Shown: in pieces, positions 14,576-22,434 of the stretch
Layout of the letters: each line of letters starts with the position of its first letter
Numbering within the stretch: position 1 is the stretch's first letter
DNA from: Chloroflexota bacterium
GTDB taxonomy: Bacteria; Chloroflexota; Limnocylindria; Limnocylindrales; CSP1-4
Direction of reading: 5' to 3'
Length of the DNA stretch: 36,673 nt
Assembly (NCBI GenBank): GCA_021783595.1
Contig: JAJXTS010000008.1
Span: 1-36,673 of the forward strand
Position numbers and translations under genes: made by a program
Notes under the pieces: generated by a model
What the model saw: only the letters and a program-made list of their open reading frames with translations
Told to the model about the DNA's origin: nothing
Database searches by the model: none

Positions 14576-16756
14576 TCAGCGGACGCTGTACCGCTCGACC
14601 GGGCTCCACACGCTGTTCGCGTTGTACGGGGTGGGGTTGGCGATCGCGCGGACGTACCACTCGCCGCGGGTCGAGAACCTCCAGGTCCAGGAGGCCCGGC
14701 CGGTGGCATCGACGTACACGTCACGCTTGGTGACGTACGTCCAGTGGCCCGCGGCCAGCCGGTAGAACCGGAAGGTGACCTTGGCGCTGGGCAGGCCCGC
14801 CCGCGTCGGCCGGACCGTCGTGGTGAAGGTCACCGACGTGCCCGCGCTGACGGTCTTGACGTGGCCGAGGTTCGTCGGGCGCAGGAGCGCGATCTGGCGG
14901 ACCACGACGCGCGTCGTGGCGCTGGTGCCGGCCGCCAGGTCCGAGGTGCCGGCGAACACCGCCCGGTACCACAGGTTGGTCGCCGGCCGGTACGCGAAGG
15001 TGTCGCTGCCGCTCGCGTCCGCGGTCCGCGTCGCGATCGGCGTCCAGGTCACGCCGTCGCGGGTGGCCTGGAGCGTGAATACCTTGGCCGCGCCGTTCAC
15101 GCCGAAGCGGGTGGTGAGGTAGACGGTGGATCCCCAGGTGATGACTCTGGCCGACGGGGTGACGGCGATCTGGGCAGTGGGCGCCGTCACCGTGAACGCT
15201 GCCGAGGTCGTGGCCGCCAGCACTCCGGGCGTCACGCAGGCGCCGGTGCCGCAGACGACGCTCAGCGGGGTCGCGAAGAGCGTGTAGCCGACGCCGGCGT
15301 TGGAGATGGCGCAGCCCGAGAACACCGCCTTGCCGACGTTCGTGCCGCTGGCCGCTGCCGCGATGGTCAGCCCGGACGCGCAGGTGAGGACGCCGGCCGG
15401 GGTGCCCGGGTTGGCGCCGATGGCCAGGGTCACGTACGCGGTCACGCCGGTGGTCACCACGTTGCCGCCGGCGTCGGTGATCGCGACGGTCGGCTGGGTG
15501 GTGAAGGCCTGGCCGGCGGCCGCGCCGGCCGGCTGCTGGACGAAGGTGAGCTTGGAGGCGGGGCCCGCGGTCACCGGCAGGCTGGCCGAGGTCGCGCTGA
15601 GCGCGCCAGTCGTGGCCCGCAGGGTGTAGGTGCCGACCTTGTCGATCGCGCACCCGGAGCCCAGGAAGCTGGCCACGCCGGCACTCGCCGTCACCGGGTT
15701 CGTGGTGCACGTGAGGACGGCGCCGGCGGCCGTCGTCGTGGCGATCGACAGCTGGACCGCCGCGCTCGATGTGTTCACGGCCTTCGCGGTGCCGGCCCGG
15801 ATCTCGACCACGGGCTGGGTCGTGAACGCGACGCCGCCCTTGGCGCCCGACGGCTGCGTCGTGAACACGAGCGCGTTGGCGACGTCGAACAGGCTGCTGG
15901 TGGCGCTCGCGTACGACCCGCCGGCGGCGGTGAGCCTGTAGCCGACGGCGGCGACGTTGACCCGGCAGCCGCTGAACGTCGCGAGACCCTGGCTGACCAC
16001 GCGCTGGCTGGCGGCCTGGTCGCAGGTAAGCGCGGCGCTGGCGCCGCCGGGGTTCGTGGACAGCGTCAGCGCGACGGCCGTCGTGGAGTCGGTGAACACG
16101 CGGTTGCCCACCGCGTCCGCCACGATGACGCCCGGCTGGGCCGCGAAGGCGAGGCCGGGCACGCCGAACGCGGGCTGGGTGCTGAACGCCAGCTGCGTCG
16201 CCGCGCCCGGGACCTCCACGAGCGTCCCGTAGCCGGCGGCGCCGAGCACGGTCGCGGTGGTGCCCGTGTTGGTGATGGAGCCGGTCACCTGCTGGAGCCC
16301 GCCGAGGGACTTCGACGTGGGCTGGACCTGAAGGCCGCCCCACGTGATCTGGCACGCCGCGGTGGATTGCGCGGTCACGGTCACCGTGGCGTGCTGGGCG
16401 TCGGGGTAGGTGAGCGCCGACAGGGTCATCCCGGCACAGCCGGTGCCGCCAGCGCCCGCGGATCCCACGGCCGTGTCGAACGCGAAGGTCGTCGGCAGCG
16501 TCAGCACGATCGTGCTGTTGTTGGCGAGCTGACCCGGCGCCTCCTCGTAGACGATGGGGCCGCCGACGTCGGTCCAGGCGTGCGTGGAGGCGTCGGCCGC
16601 CGTCGTCGCCGCCATCGACAGGGCCGTGGCGGCCACGACCGCGGGCGTGGTGGCGGCCACGGCGGCGGCCGGCAGGAGCGGCGCCAGCAGCGCCGCCGCG
16701 ACGACGGGCAGGGCCAGGCGTCCGAGCCTGGCGCCGGGACGGATGGAGCGGTTCAT
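14576..16756 (-). CDS. Large secreted protein with FTTQP Ig-like repeats
   Basis: The protein has 726 aa. The signal peptide covers residues 1-34 (cleavage near AVA-ATT). An N-terminal beta domain of about 150 aa follows (APGQLANNSTIVLTLPTTFAF). Then come four related modules of 90-110 aa, each opening with a hydrophobic pair of TQP elements (LAFSTQP...LAFAAQP, LVFTTQP...VAFTTQP, LTFVQQP...QAFTTQP), continuing V-I-DA-GN and closing with a Cys-flanked segment (LTC...GC). The last 200 residues are two Ig-like domains (VYLTTRFGVNG...; SVTFTTTVRPTRAG...), ending in WSPVERYSVR. I see no sorting signal or C-terminal membrane helix, so it is released or held non-covalently. GAGGAG 8 bases before ATG 16756 sets the start. 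Function unknown; a surface or adhesion role is inference. Confidence 0.8.
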   Translation of the reverse strand: MNRSIRPGARLGRLALPVVAAALLAPLLPAAAVAATTPAVVAATALSMAATTAADASTHAWTDVGGPIVYEEAPGQLANNSTIVLTLPTTFAFDTAVGSAGAGGTGCAGMTLSALTYPDAQHATVTVTAQSTAACQITWGGLQVQPTSKSLGGLQQVTGSITNTGTTATVLGAAGYGTLVEVPGAATQLAFSTQPAFGVPGLAFAAQPGVIVADAVGNRVFTDSTTAVALTLSTNPGGASAALTCDQAASQRVVSQGLATFSGCRVNVAAVGYRLTAAGGSYASATSSLFDVANALVFTTQPSGAKGGVAFTTQPVVEIRAGTAKAVNTSSAAVQLSIATTTAAGAVLTCTTNPVTASAGVASFLGSGCAIDKVGTYTLRATTGALSATSASLPVTAGPASKLTFVQQPAGAAAGQAFTTQPTVAITDAGGNVVTTGVTAYVTLAIGANPGTPAGVLTCASGLTIAAAASGTNVGKAVFSGCAISNAGVGYTLFATPLSVVCGTGACVTPGVLAATTSAAFTVTAPTAQIAVTPSARVITWGSTVYLTTRFGVNGAAKVFTLQATRDGVTWTPIATRTADASGSDTFAYRPATNLWYRAVFAGTSDLAAGTSATTRVVVRQIALLRPTNLGHVKTVSAGTSVTFTTTVRPTRAGLPSAKVTFRFYRLAAGHWTYVTKRDVYVDATGRASWTWRFSTRGEWYVRAIANPTPYNANSVWSPVERYSVR

Positions 16757-16954
16757 GGCCAAGTCTCCTCGCTCACGACAACTAGTCCCGGCGTGCCCCC
16801 ACACGTTTGACCCATCCTCGCGTCGCAGCCGTCGCCGGGGCGTCTCCGCGGGGACAACATACGCCCCCGGCGCGAGTGCCAAGCCTGTCGAAGGTCGCGC
16901 CGTTTCGGGTCGCGGGTCCCCGTGGCTCCAGACGTCGGGATCGGGCCGAAGGTT

Positions 16955-17557
16955 TCACCGCTCGCCCGGCGCGGCCGGGCCCCGTGGCGGCTCGCGCTCG
17001 GCGGCCCCGCGGCTGGTCGCCTCGCGCGGCACGGGCAGCCAGTAGTCGTGGGCCCGGAGGCTCCCGTGGCCGCGAGCGAGGCGGGCCGTGCCGGCTGCCG
17101 CATAGCGACCCATCAGCCAGCGCATGAACCAGCCGTCGAGCCGGGCGCGAGCCGTCTGGCGACGAGCCCGCCGCTCGAAGCCGGCGCGCACGAGGATGGG
17201 TCCCAGGACGGTTCGGGCGTGGACCGCCACGGGACGCGCCGCCAGGGGCTGGGTCCCGCACCAGCGCTGCAGCGTGTCGAGGTCGCCCCGGGCGTCGGCG
17301 ATGGCGATCCAGCCGCGCCCCCGCACCGCCGCGCGGACGCGCTCGTTGCGCAGGTGCAGGTCCACGACGAGGTCGCCGCGGCGGACGGGCGTGCCGTCCC
17401 GGAGCCGGAGGTCGGGGCCGTCGTGGCGCCGGAGCTCCGCGCCCAGCAGGCCGTCCACGCGGATCGGGCGGATGCGGCGCCGCCGCCGGTCCGCCCGCTC
17501 CGCCAGCACGAGGACCGGGGCGAGGAGCCGAGCGGCGACGGACGGCCGGCGGGTCAC
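16955..17557 (-). CDS. YkoP-like protein
   Basis: The 200-aa protein starts at GTG 17557, overlapping the transporter stop by 4 bases (GTGA). The middle, RVDGLLGAELRRHDGPDLRLRDGTPVRRGDLVVDLHLRNERV in positions about 30-72, and the end, FMRWLMGRYAAAG...LRAHDYWLPVPRE, match what I know of YkoP-like proteins (DGT-GD-V-LHL-N, then a C-terminal WLS-like motif), whose role is not established. Members often occur near lipid or envelope genes. The call rests on motif memory only. Translational coupling to the transporter suggests a joint role, perhaps in export or processing of a lipid-like or sugar substrate. Confidence 0.55.
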   Translation of the reverse strand: MTRRPSVAARLLAPVLVLAERADRRRRRIRPIRVDGLLGAELRRHDGPDLRLRDGTPVRRGDLVVDLHLRNERVRAAVRGRGWIAIADARGDLDTLQRWCGTQPLAARPVAVHARTVLGPILVRAGFERRARRQTARARLDGWFMRWLMGRYAAAGTARLARGHGSLRAHDYWLPVPREATSRGAAEREPPRGPAAPGER

Positions 17558-18951
17558 GGGCGGGCGGCCCCCGGGACGGCCCCCGGCTCGCGGACGTGCC
17601 GCACGAACCAGGCGCCGGCCAGGAACTCGACTGCCGCCAGCACGAACACGGCGCGATAGCCGAGGCCCGGCACCGCCGAGTTGACCAGGTCCGCCACCGG
17701 ACCCCCCACGACCACCGCCAGCAGCCCGGCGCCCGCCGTCGCGACGTTCGACAGCCCGAGGTAGCGCCCGGCCTCGTCCGGCGGCACCAGGTCCACCATG
17801 AGCGCCCAGTCGGCCGAGAGGAACACGCCCATCGCCATGCCGAAGGGGATCGCGATCGCGAACAGCGCGAGGTAGCCCGGCGCCACGGCGAACGCGGCCG
17901 CGCCCGCCGCCCCGAGCAGCGCGCTCGCCCGGACGGTCCGCACCCGCCCCCAGCGTGCGGTGGCCGCACCGCCCGGGATCGCGGCCAGCAGCGCCACCAG
18001 CGCCACCAGCGCGGCCAGCGGCACGACGCCCTGCGCCGCGGCGTCGCCCAGGCCCATCGAGTCCTCGAGGTAGAAGTAGATGAACGGCTGGAGGGTCCCG
18101 GTCGCCATCAGGATCGCCAGGCGCGACACCAGCAGCCAGACGTAGTCGCGTCGCTCGAGGACGTCCGGGCCCCAGACGTCGAGGAGCATCGTGCGCAGGG
18201 CCCGGCCCCACGCCGGGCGGTGTCCCAGGTGGCGCAGGGCGCCCGCCATGCTCACGCGCAGGGCCGTGCCGAGGCTGGCGTCCTCGCCCGCGGTCGGCGC
18301 CTCCGGGGCCGCGACGATGGTCGTGAGCAGGCCCAGCGCCACCGCGCCTCCCGCGAACGCGATCGCCGCGCCGTCGTGGCCAAGCGCCACCAGCAGGCCC
18401 GCGACGGCCACGCCCACGACCTGGCCGGTCAGCTGGGCCGCGCCGAGGAGCCCGGAGGCGAGCCCGCGGCGGTCGGCGGGGACGGTGTCGGGGAGCAGCC
18501 CCTGGTACGGGCCCTGCGCCGTGTTGGACGCGAGCTCGCTCAGGGCCATGACCCCGATGATCGCCCACAGGGTCCCGGCGCGAACGAGGAGCGCCAGGAA
18601 CACCAGCTGGGCGGCCACGCCGACCACCATGAGCGGTCGTCGGCGGCCCCACGGGCTCGACAACCGGTCTGACGCGGCGCCCGCGGTGGGCTGCACCACC
18701 ATGGCCACCACCGCCTGCACGGCGGCGACAAGGGCCAGGGCGGTGGTCTTGACGGCGGTCCCCACCGCCTGCTCCACGAGCCGCGGCAGGATGACGGTGG
18801 TGAGCGCGCCCCACAGGACCGACAGCCCCAGCCAGTACGCGGTCAGCCCGCCGAGCCGCGCGAGCCCGGCCTCGCGCGGCGCCGCGCCCAGCCGCGACGC
18901 GTGGTGGCCCGACGTGCCGGCGGCCAGGAACCTCAGCCCGCGCACGGTCAC
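17554..18951 (-). CDS. MFS transporter (SLC45/glycoside-symporter-like)
   Basis: The protein has about 465 aa and 12 membrane segments. The first loop motif VVQPTAGAASDRLSSPWGRRRPLMVVG (about 65-92), with D-SPWGRR, is typical of the sugar-symporter branch of MFS that includes SLC45 and GPH transporters. GPYQGLLPDTVPADRRGLASGLLGAAQLTGQVVG (about 130-165) and the second-half SADWALMVDLVPPDEAGRYLGL also fit this group. The substrate cannot be told. The start is uncertain: GTG 18951 is preferred because it precedes the basic tail and first helix, but ATG 19053 is in frame. A shared mRNA with the YkoP-like gene is likely. Confidence 0.82.
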   Translation of the reverse strand: MTVRGLRFLAAGTSGHHASRLGAAPREAGLARLGGLTAYWLGLSVLWGALTTVILPRLVEQAVGTAVKTTALALVAAVQAVVAMVVQPTAGAASDRLSSPWGRRRPLMVVGVAAQLVFLALLVRAGTLWAIIGVMALSELASNTAQGPYQGLLPDTVPADRRGLASGLLGAAQLTGQVVGVAVAGLLVALGHDGAAIAFAGGAVALGLLTTIVAAPEAPTAGEDASLGTALRVSMAGALRHLGHRPAWGRALRTMLLDVWGPDVLERRDYVWLLVSRLAILMATGTLQPFIYFYLEDSMGLGDAAAQGVVPLAALVALVALLAAIPGGAATARWGRVRTVRASALLGAAGAAAFAVAPGYLALFAIAIPFGMAMGVFLSADWALMVDLVPPDEAGRYLGLSNVATAGAGLLAVVVGGPVADLVNSAVPGLGYRAVFVLAAVEFLAGAWFVRHVREPGAVPGAARP

Positions 18952-19275
18952 CCATCCCGTCGGCGGGTCCGGTGCCCGCGCCGGGGCCCCGCCATGGCGC
19001 CCGGCCTGCTTCGCGGGTCGCGCCGGGCGTTCGCGCCCCGCACCCCACATCATGGCGCTCGCACGGCGCCGCGCAAGGGGCTCACCGCCGCGCCGCGGAG
19101 GCACTGCCGCCTTACACGCCGCTTACGGACGACGCGGCCTCGCCCGTGGCTGCGCTTCGCGCGCTCCACGAGGATGGCCCCAGTCGCCGGACCTCCAGGC
19201 GCCGGGACCTGACAGCGAGATCGCATTCGGGCGGCGTGCGGGGCGCGGGCGCCCGAGATCCGAAGGGAGCGAACC
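18952..19275. other. Divergent intergenic stretch
   Basis: About 320 bases between the transporter and the secreted protein at 19276. If the transporter starts at ATG 19053, about 100 bases of this are coding. I see no other gene, hairpin or repeat. Near the right end, AAGGGAG (19262-19268) is the ribosome-binding site of the next gene. Confidence 0.4.
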
Positions 19276-20052
19276 ATGGCCACCACGCGACACCAGACCC
19301 CCAGGCGGATCATGGCCGGCACAGCCGGTGCCCTCGCCATCGCGGTGGCGGCCCTCATGCCGGTCGCGGCGACGGCCTCCACCGCGACGCCCGCCGCCAC
19401 CGGCACGACCTCGTGCCTCGCGCAGACGATCGCGGCCAAGCAGTCGCCGTCGGTGGACACGCTGCGCGCCTCGGGCGACTGCCAGGTCAAGCTGCGGCTC
19501 ACCACCCTCGGGCGGCTGAGCTCCGAGGTCAGCGGCTCGATCGTGCTGACCTCCAGCCACGTCGCCGCGCTGGACGCGATCATCACCGGGACCGAGAGCA
19601 GCCTCCAGGCGCTCCAGGCCAAGATCGACGCGGACACCACTGCGAGCGACCTCCGGACCGACATCCGGGCGATCAGTACCCAGGACCGCGTCTACGTCCT
19701 GGTCTCGCGCCAGGTGGCGCTCGTGCGCGCCGACGACCAGGTGGACGCGACCGCGGCGAATCTCACGGCGCGCGCGGGCCAGCTGCAGGCGGCCATCGCC
19801 GCCGGGCAGAGCGCGGGCAAGAACGAGTCGGCCGCCGCGGCGAGGCTGGCGGCGATGCAGCGAGCGATCGCAGCGGCCGAGGCGAGGGTGAACGGCCAGG
19901 CCGCCCTGGTCCTTGTGCTCACGCCGGCCCAGTGGGACAGCGGGTCCGCCAGGCCGGTCCTCAACGCGGACCGCCGGGCCGTGGCGGCCGCCCGGCGCGA
20001 CCTCCGGATCGCGGCCGCCCGCGAGGGCGCCACGCTCCGGGCCCTGCGGTAG
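19276..20052 (+). CDS. Secreted alpha-helical protein of unknown function
   Basis: The protein has 258 aa and a signal peptide (residues 1-35, cleavage near ATA-STA). The mature part is nearly all helix and coiled coil: VAALDAIITGTESSLQALQAKID, LTARAGQLQAAIAAGQSAGK, AAARLAAMQRAIAAAEARVN. One Cys pair is present (SCLAQ and DCQVK, about residues 47 and 69). I recognise no family. The start has AAGGGAG 7 bases upstream. The gene lies 87 bases before a two-component system that has its own promoter; it might be a periplasmic or surface partner of the sensor, but only position supports that. Confidence 0.7.
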   Translation: MATTRHQTPRRIMAGTAGALAIAVAALMPVAATASTATPAATGTTSCLAQTIAAKQSPSVDTLRASGDCQVKLRLTTLGRLSSEVSGSIVLTSSHVAALDAIITGTESSLQALQAKIDADTTASDLRTDIRAISTQDRVYVLVSRQVALVRADDQVDATAANLTARAGQLQAAIAAGQSAGKNESAAAARLAAMQRAIAAAEARVNGQAALVLVLTPAQWDSGSARPVLNADRRAVAAARRDLRIAAAREGATLRALR

Positions 20053-20125
20053 CCCCCCGGCCGGACGCCGATCTGGCTCTGGCGCGGCGCGCCCGGCGAC
20101 CCCGAGTCGCCCGGCGCGCCGCGCG

Positions 20126-20131
20126 TAGACT
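20126..20131 (+). promoter_or_regulatory. -10 box TAGACT, likely leaderless start of the response regulator
   Basis: TAGACT ends 8 bases before ATG 20140, which puts the transcription start at or next to the A of ATG. No Shine-Dalgarno is present between them. The same arrangement recurs at 24753, 29236 and 33905. Confidence 0.5.
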
Positions 20132-20139
20132 CGCGGGCG

Positions 20140-20814
20140 ATGAAGACCATCCTCGTGGTGGACGACAACCCGAACATCGTCGAGCTGGTCCGCATGTACC
20201 TGGAGGGCGCCGGGTTCGCGACCGTCGCCGCCGCCGACGGCCCGACGGCGGTCGAGCTGCACCGGACTGCCGCGCCTGACCTCGTGGTCCTGGACCTGAT
20301 GCTGCCGGGCATGGACGGGTTCGAGGTGTGCCGCGCCATCCGACGTGTCGCGGACACGCCGGTCCTGATGCTGACGGCGCGAGCTGACGACGTGGACGCG
20401 ATCGTGGGCCTGGAGCTGGGCGCCGACGACTACGTGACCAAGCCGTTCAACCCCCGGTCGCTGGTGGCGCGGGTCAAGGCGATCCTGCGCCGCTCGGACG
20501 GGACGCTCCGCGCCGGTCGGCCGATCGAGGCGGGCTCGCTGCGGCTGGACCCGCGCCGGCGCGAGGCGACGGTGGCCGGGCGGGCGCTCGAGCTGCGGGC
20601 CCGCGAGTTCGACCTGCTGGCCGCCCTGGCCCGCGACGCCGGCGTGGTGCTCAGCCGCGAGGCGCTGCTGGAGGATGTCTGGGGGACTGACTTCCCGGGC
20701 GAGACGCGCACCGTGGACGTCCACGTGTCGGAGCTGCGCAAGAAGATCGGGACGGGCGGGCCGTCGATCGAGTCGGTCCGCGGCGTCGGCTACCGGCTGG
20801 TGGCCGATGCCTGA
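20140..20814 (+). CDS. OmpR/PhoB-family response regulator
   Basis: The protein has 224 aa. Residues 1-115 are the receiver domain, with acidic pair D9/D10 (VVDDN), phosphoacceptor D52 (LVVLDLMLPGMDG), T79 and K101 (VTKPF), all intact. Residues 125-223 are a winged-helix DNA-binding domain (REFDLLAALARDAGVVLSRE, TVDVHVSELRKKI, SVRGVGYRLV). It is phosphorylated by the kinase encoded directly downstream, whose start overlaps its stop by 8 bases. Target genes are not evident; the neighbouring secreted protein and glycosyltransferase are candidates by position. Confidence 0.97.
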   Translation: MKTILVVDDNPNIVELVRMYLEGAGFATVAAADGPTAVELHRTAAPDLVVLDLMLPGMDGFEVCRAIRRVADTPVLMLTARADDVDAIVGLELGADDYVTKPFNPRSLVARVKAILRRSDGTLRAGRPIEAGSLRLDPRRREATVAGRALELRAREFDLLAALARDAGVVLSREALLEDVWGTDFPGETRTVDVHVSELRKKIGTGGPSIESVRGVGYRLVADA

Positions 20815-22306
20815 CCGCGTCGCGGCCCGAATCGCGGCGGCGTTCGTCGCCGTCGGCCTGGTTGCCGCGCTCGCGGTGGGCGGCGGGCTGTTCGTGAGCC
20901 TCCGGTCGCTCCATCGCCAGGCCGCCCTCGCCACGCTGGGCGACATCGCGCAGCCCGTGGCCGCCCGCGTCCGGGTCGCGGGGGCCGTTGCGGACCTGCA
21001 GCGCGAGCTGGCGGCGACCGCGCCAGTCCTGCGGGCCGAGATCGGCGTGTACGAGCTCTTGGGCGGGAGGGTCGTGCCGATCCGGCCGTCGCCCGCCGCG
21101 GTCGACGTCTCCGCCGTCACGATCGACCCTGCGCTGGCGCCCGGCGAGACCAGCACCGGCGAGCTGCCAGCGGGCGGGGGGCGGCACGTCCTGGCGTCCG
21201 TCACGCTGGTCAGGGCGCAGGGCGCGGCGGCCGGACCGGTCGCCATCCTGCTGACGCTGCCGGACGCGTCGGGAACGCAGGCTCTCAACGACCTGCTGCG
21301 GGTGATGCCCATCGTCCTGCTGCTCACTGCGGCGGTCGCGATCCCCATCGCCTGGGCGCTGGCGCGGTCGATCACGCGGCCGCTGCGGCGCCTCACGGCC
21401 GCAACCGCCGCGCTGCCGGGCGCCCCGGTGGCGCCCGTGCCGCCCGAGGGCCCCCGCGAGGTCCGAGAGCTGACCGACCGCTTCAACGCCACGACCGCGG
21501 AGCTGGAGCGCGTCCGCGCCGAGGAGCGCGACGTGCTCGCGAGCATCCGCCACGACCTGCGCACCCCGCTGACCGTCGTGGGCGGCTTCGCCGAGGCGCT
21601 GCGCGACGGGACGGCCTCCGGCGCGGGCGTGGCCCGGGCCGGTGACGCCATCGCGCAGGAGGCGGCCCGCATGGAGCGGCTCGTGGACAACCTGCGCTCG
21701 ATCGACGAGGTGCGGGCCGGGCGGGCAGGGCTCCGGCCGGAGGCCATCGACGTCGCGGCTGTCGTGGCCGACGCGGCGGAGCGCTTCCGACCGCAGGCGG
21801 TCGCGGCGGGTGTCGATTTGGTTGCCGCCGCCGACCCGGGCCTCACGCTGGTCGCGGACCGGGCTGCCGTGGAGCGACTCCTGGGCAACCTGGTGTCCAA
21901 CGCCCTCGGCTTCGTGCGCCCCGGCGGCCGCGTGCTGGTCGAGGCTCGCGTCGCGCCCCCGCCGGCGCCCGCCGTCGGCCAGACCGCGCCCGGCGGCGGC
22001 TCCGCCGCGATCCCGGCCTGGGTGGCGCTGCGGGTCAGCGACGACGGGCCCGGGTTCCCGCCCGGCGCGACCGATCGGGTCTTCGACCGCTTCTACCGGG
22101 CCGACCCGTCGCGCGCGGGCGGCGGCTCCGGACTGGGCCTGGCGATCGTCCGGGCCCTCGCCGAGGCGCACGGCGGCAGCGCTCGGGCCGAGAACCTGGC
22201 GCCGACCGGTGCGCGGGTCACCGTGCTCCTGCCGTCCTCGCCGGTCGCGCTCCCACCGGCCTCGCCACCCGCGGCTCCCGAGGACCCCGCCGGCCCGTCA
22301 CGCTGA
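20807..22306 (+). CDS. Membrane sensor histidine kinase
   Basis: The protein has 499 aa. There are two membrane helices (about 10-32 and 165-188), enclosing an outer sensing domain of about 130 aa with no recognised fold. A HAMP linker follows (SITRPLRRLTAATAALPG). The dimerisation/phosphoacceptor motif is SIRHDLRTPLTVVGGF with H249. The ATP-binding domain has N box LLGNLVSNALGFV, G1 VSDDGPGFPPG, F box FDRFYRAD and G2 GGSGLGLAIVRALAEAHGG. All kinase motifs are intact. A Pro/Ala-rich tail of about 30 residues ends the protein. ATG 20807 overlaps the regulator gene by 8 bases, so the two are translationally coupled. Confidence 0.96.
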   Translation: MPDRVAARIAAAFVAVGLVAALAVGGGLFVSLRSLHRQAALATLGDIAQPVAARVRVAGAVADLQRELAATAPVLRAEIGVYELLGGRVVPIRPSPAAVDVSAVTIDPALAPGETSTGELPAGGGRHVLASVTLVRAQGAAAGPVAILLTLPDASGTQALNDLLRVMPIVLLLTAAVAIPIAWALARSITRPLRRLTAATAALPGAPVAPVPPEGPREVRELTDRFNATTAELERVRAEERDVLASIRHDLRTPLTVVGGFAEALRDGTASGAGVARAGDAIAQEAARMERLVDNLRSIDEVRAGRAGLRPEAIDVAAVVADAAERFRPQAVAAGVDLVAAADPGLTLVADRAAVERLLGNLVSNALGFVRPGGRVLVEARVAPPPAPAVGQTAPGGGSAAIPAWVALRVSDDGPGFPPGATDRVFDRFYRADPSRAGGGSGLGLAIVRALAEAHGGSARAENLAPTGARVTVLLPSSPVALPPASPPAAPEDPAGPSR

Positions 22307-22434
22307 CGCGGGCGCGTCGTTCGGGGAGCACCCATCGGACTTCGCCATCGGCGTCCGCCAGGCACGCGCCCGGCACACGTTCTGCTGCGCGTGCGTACCA
22401 TCCGAGCCGCGTCCCAGCGAGAGGAGACAAGACC

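Noticed and set aside
19123-21900. A 925-codon minus-strand frame over the two-component system
   Set aside because: Antisense of intact plus-strand genes with clear motifs; Ser/Arg/Ala-rich composition.
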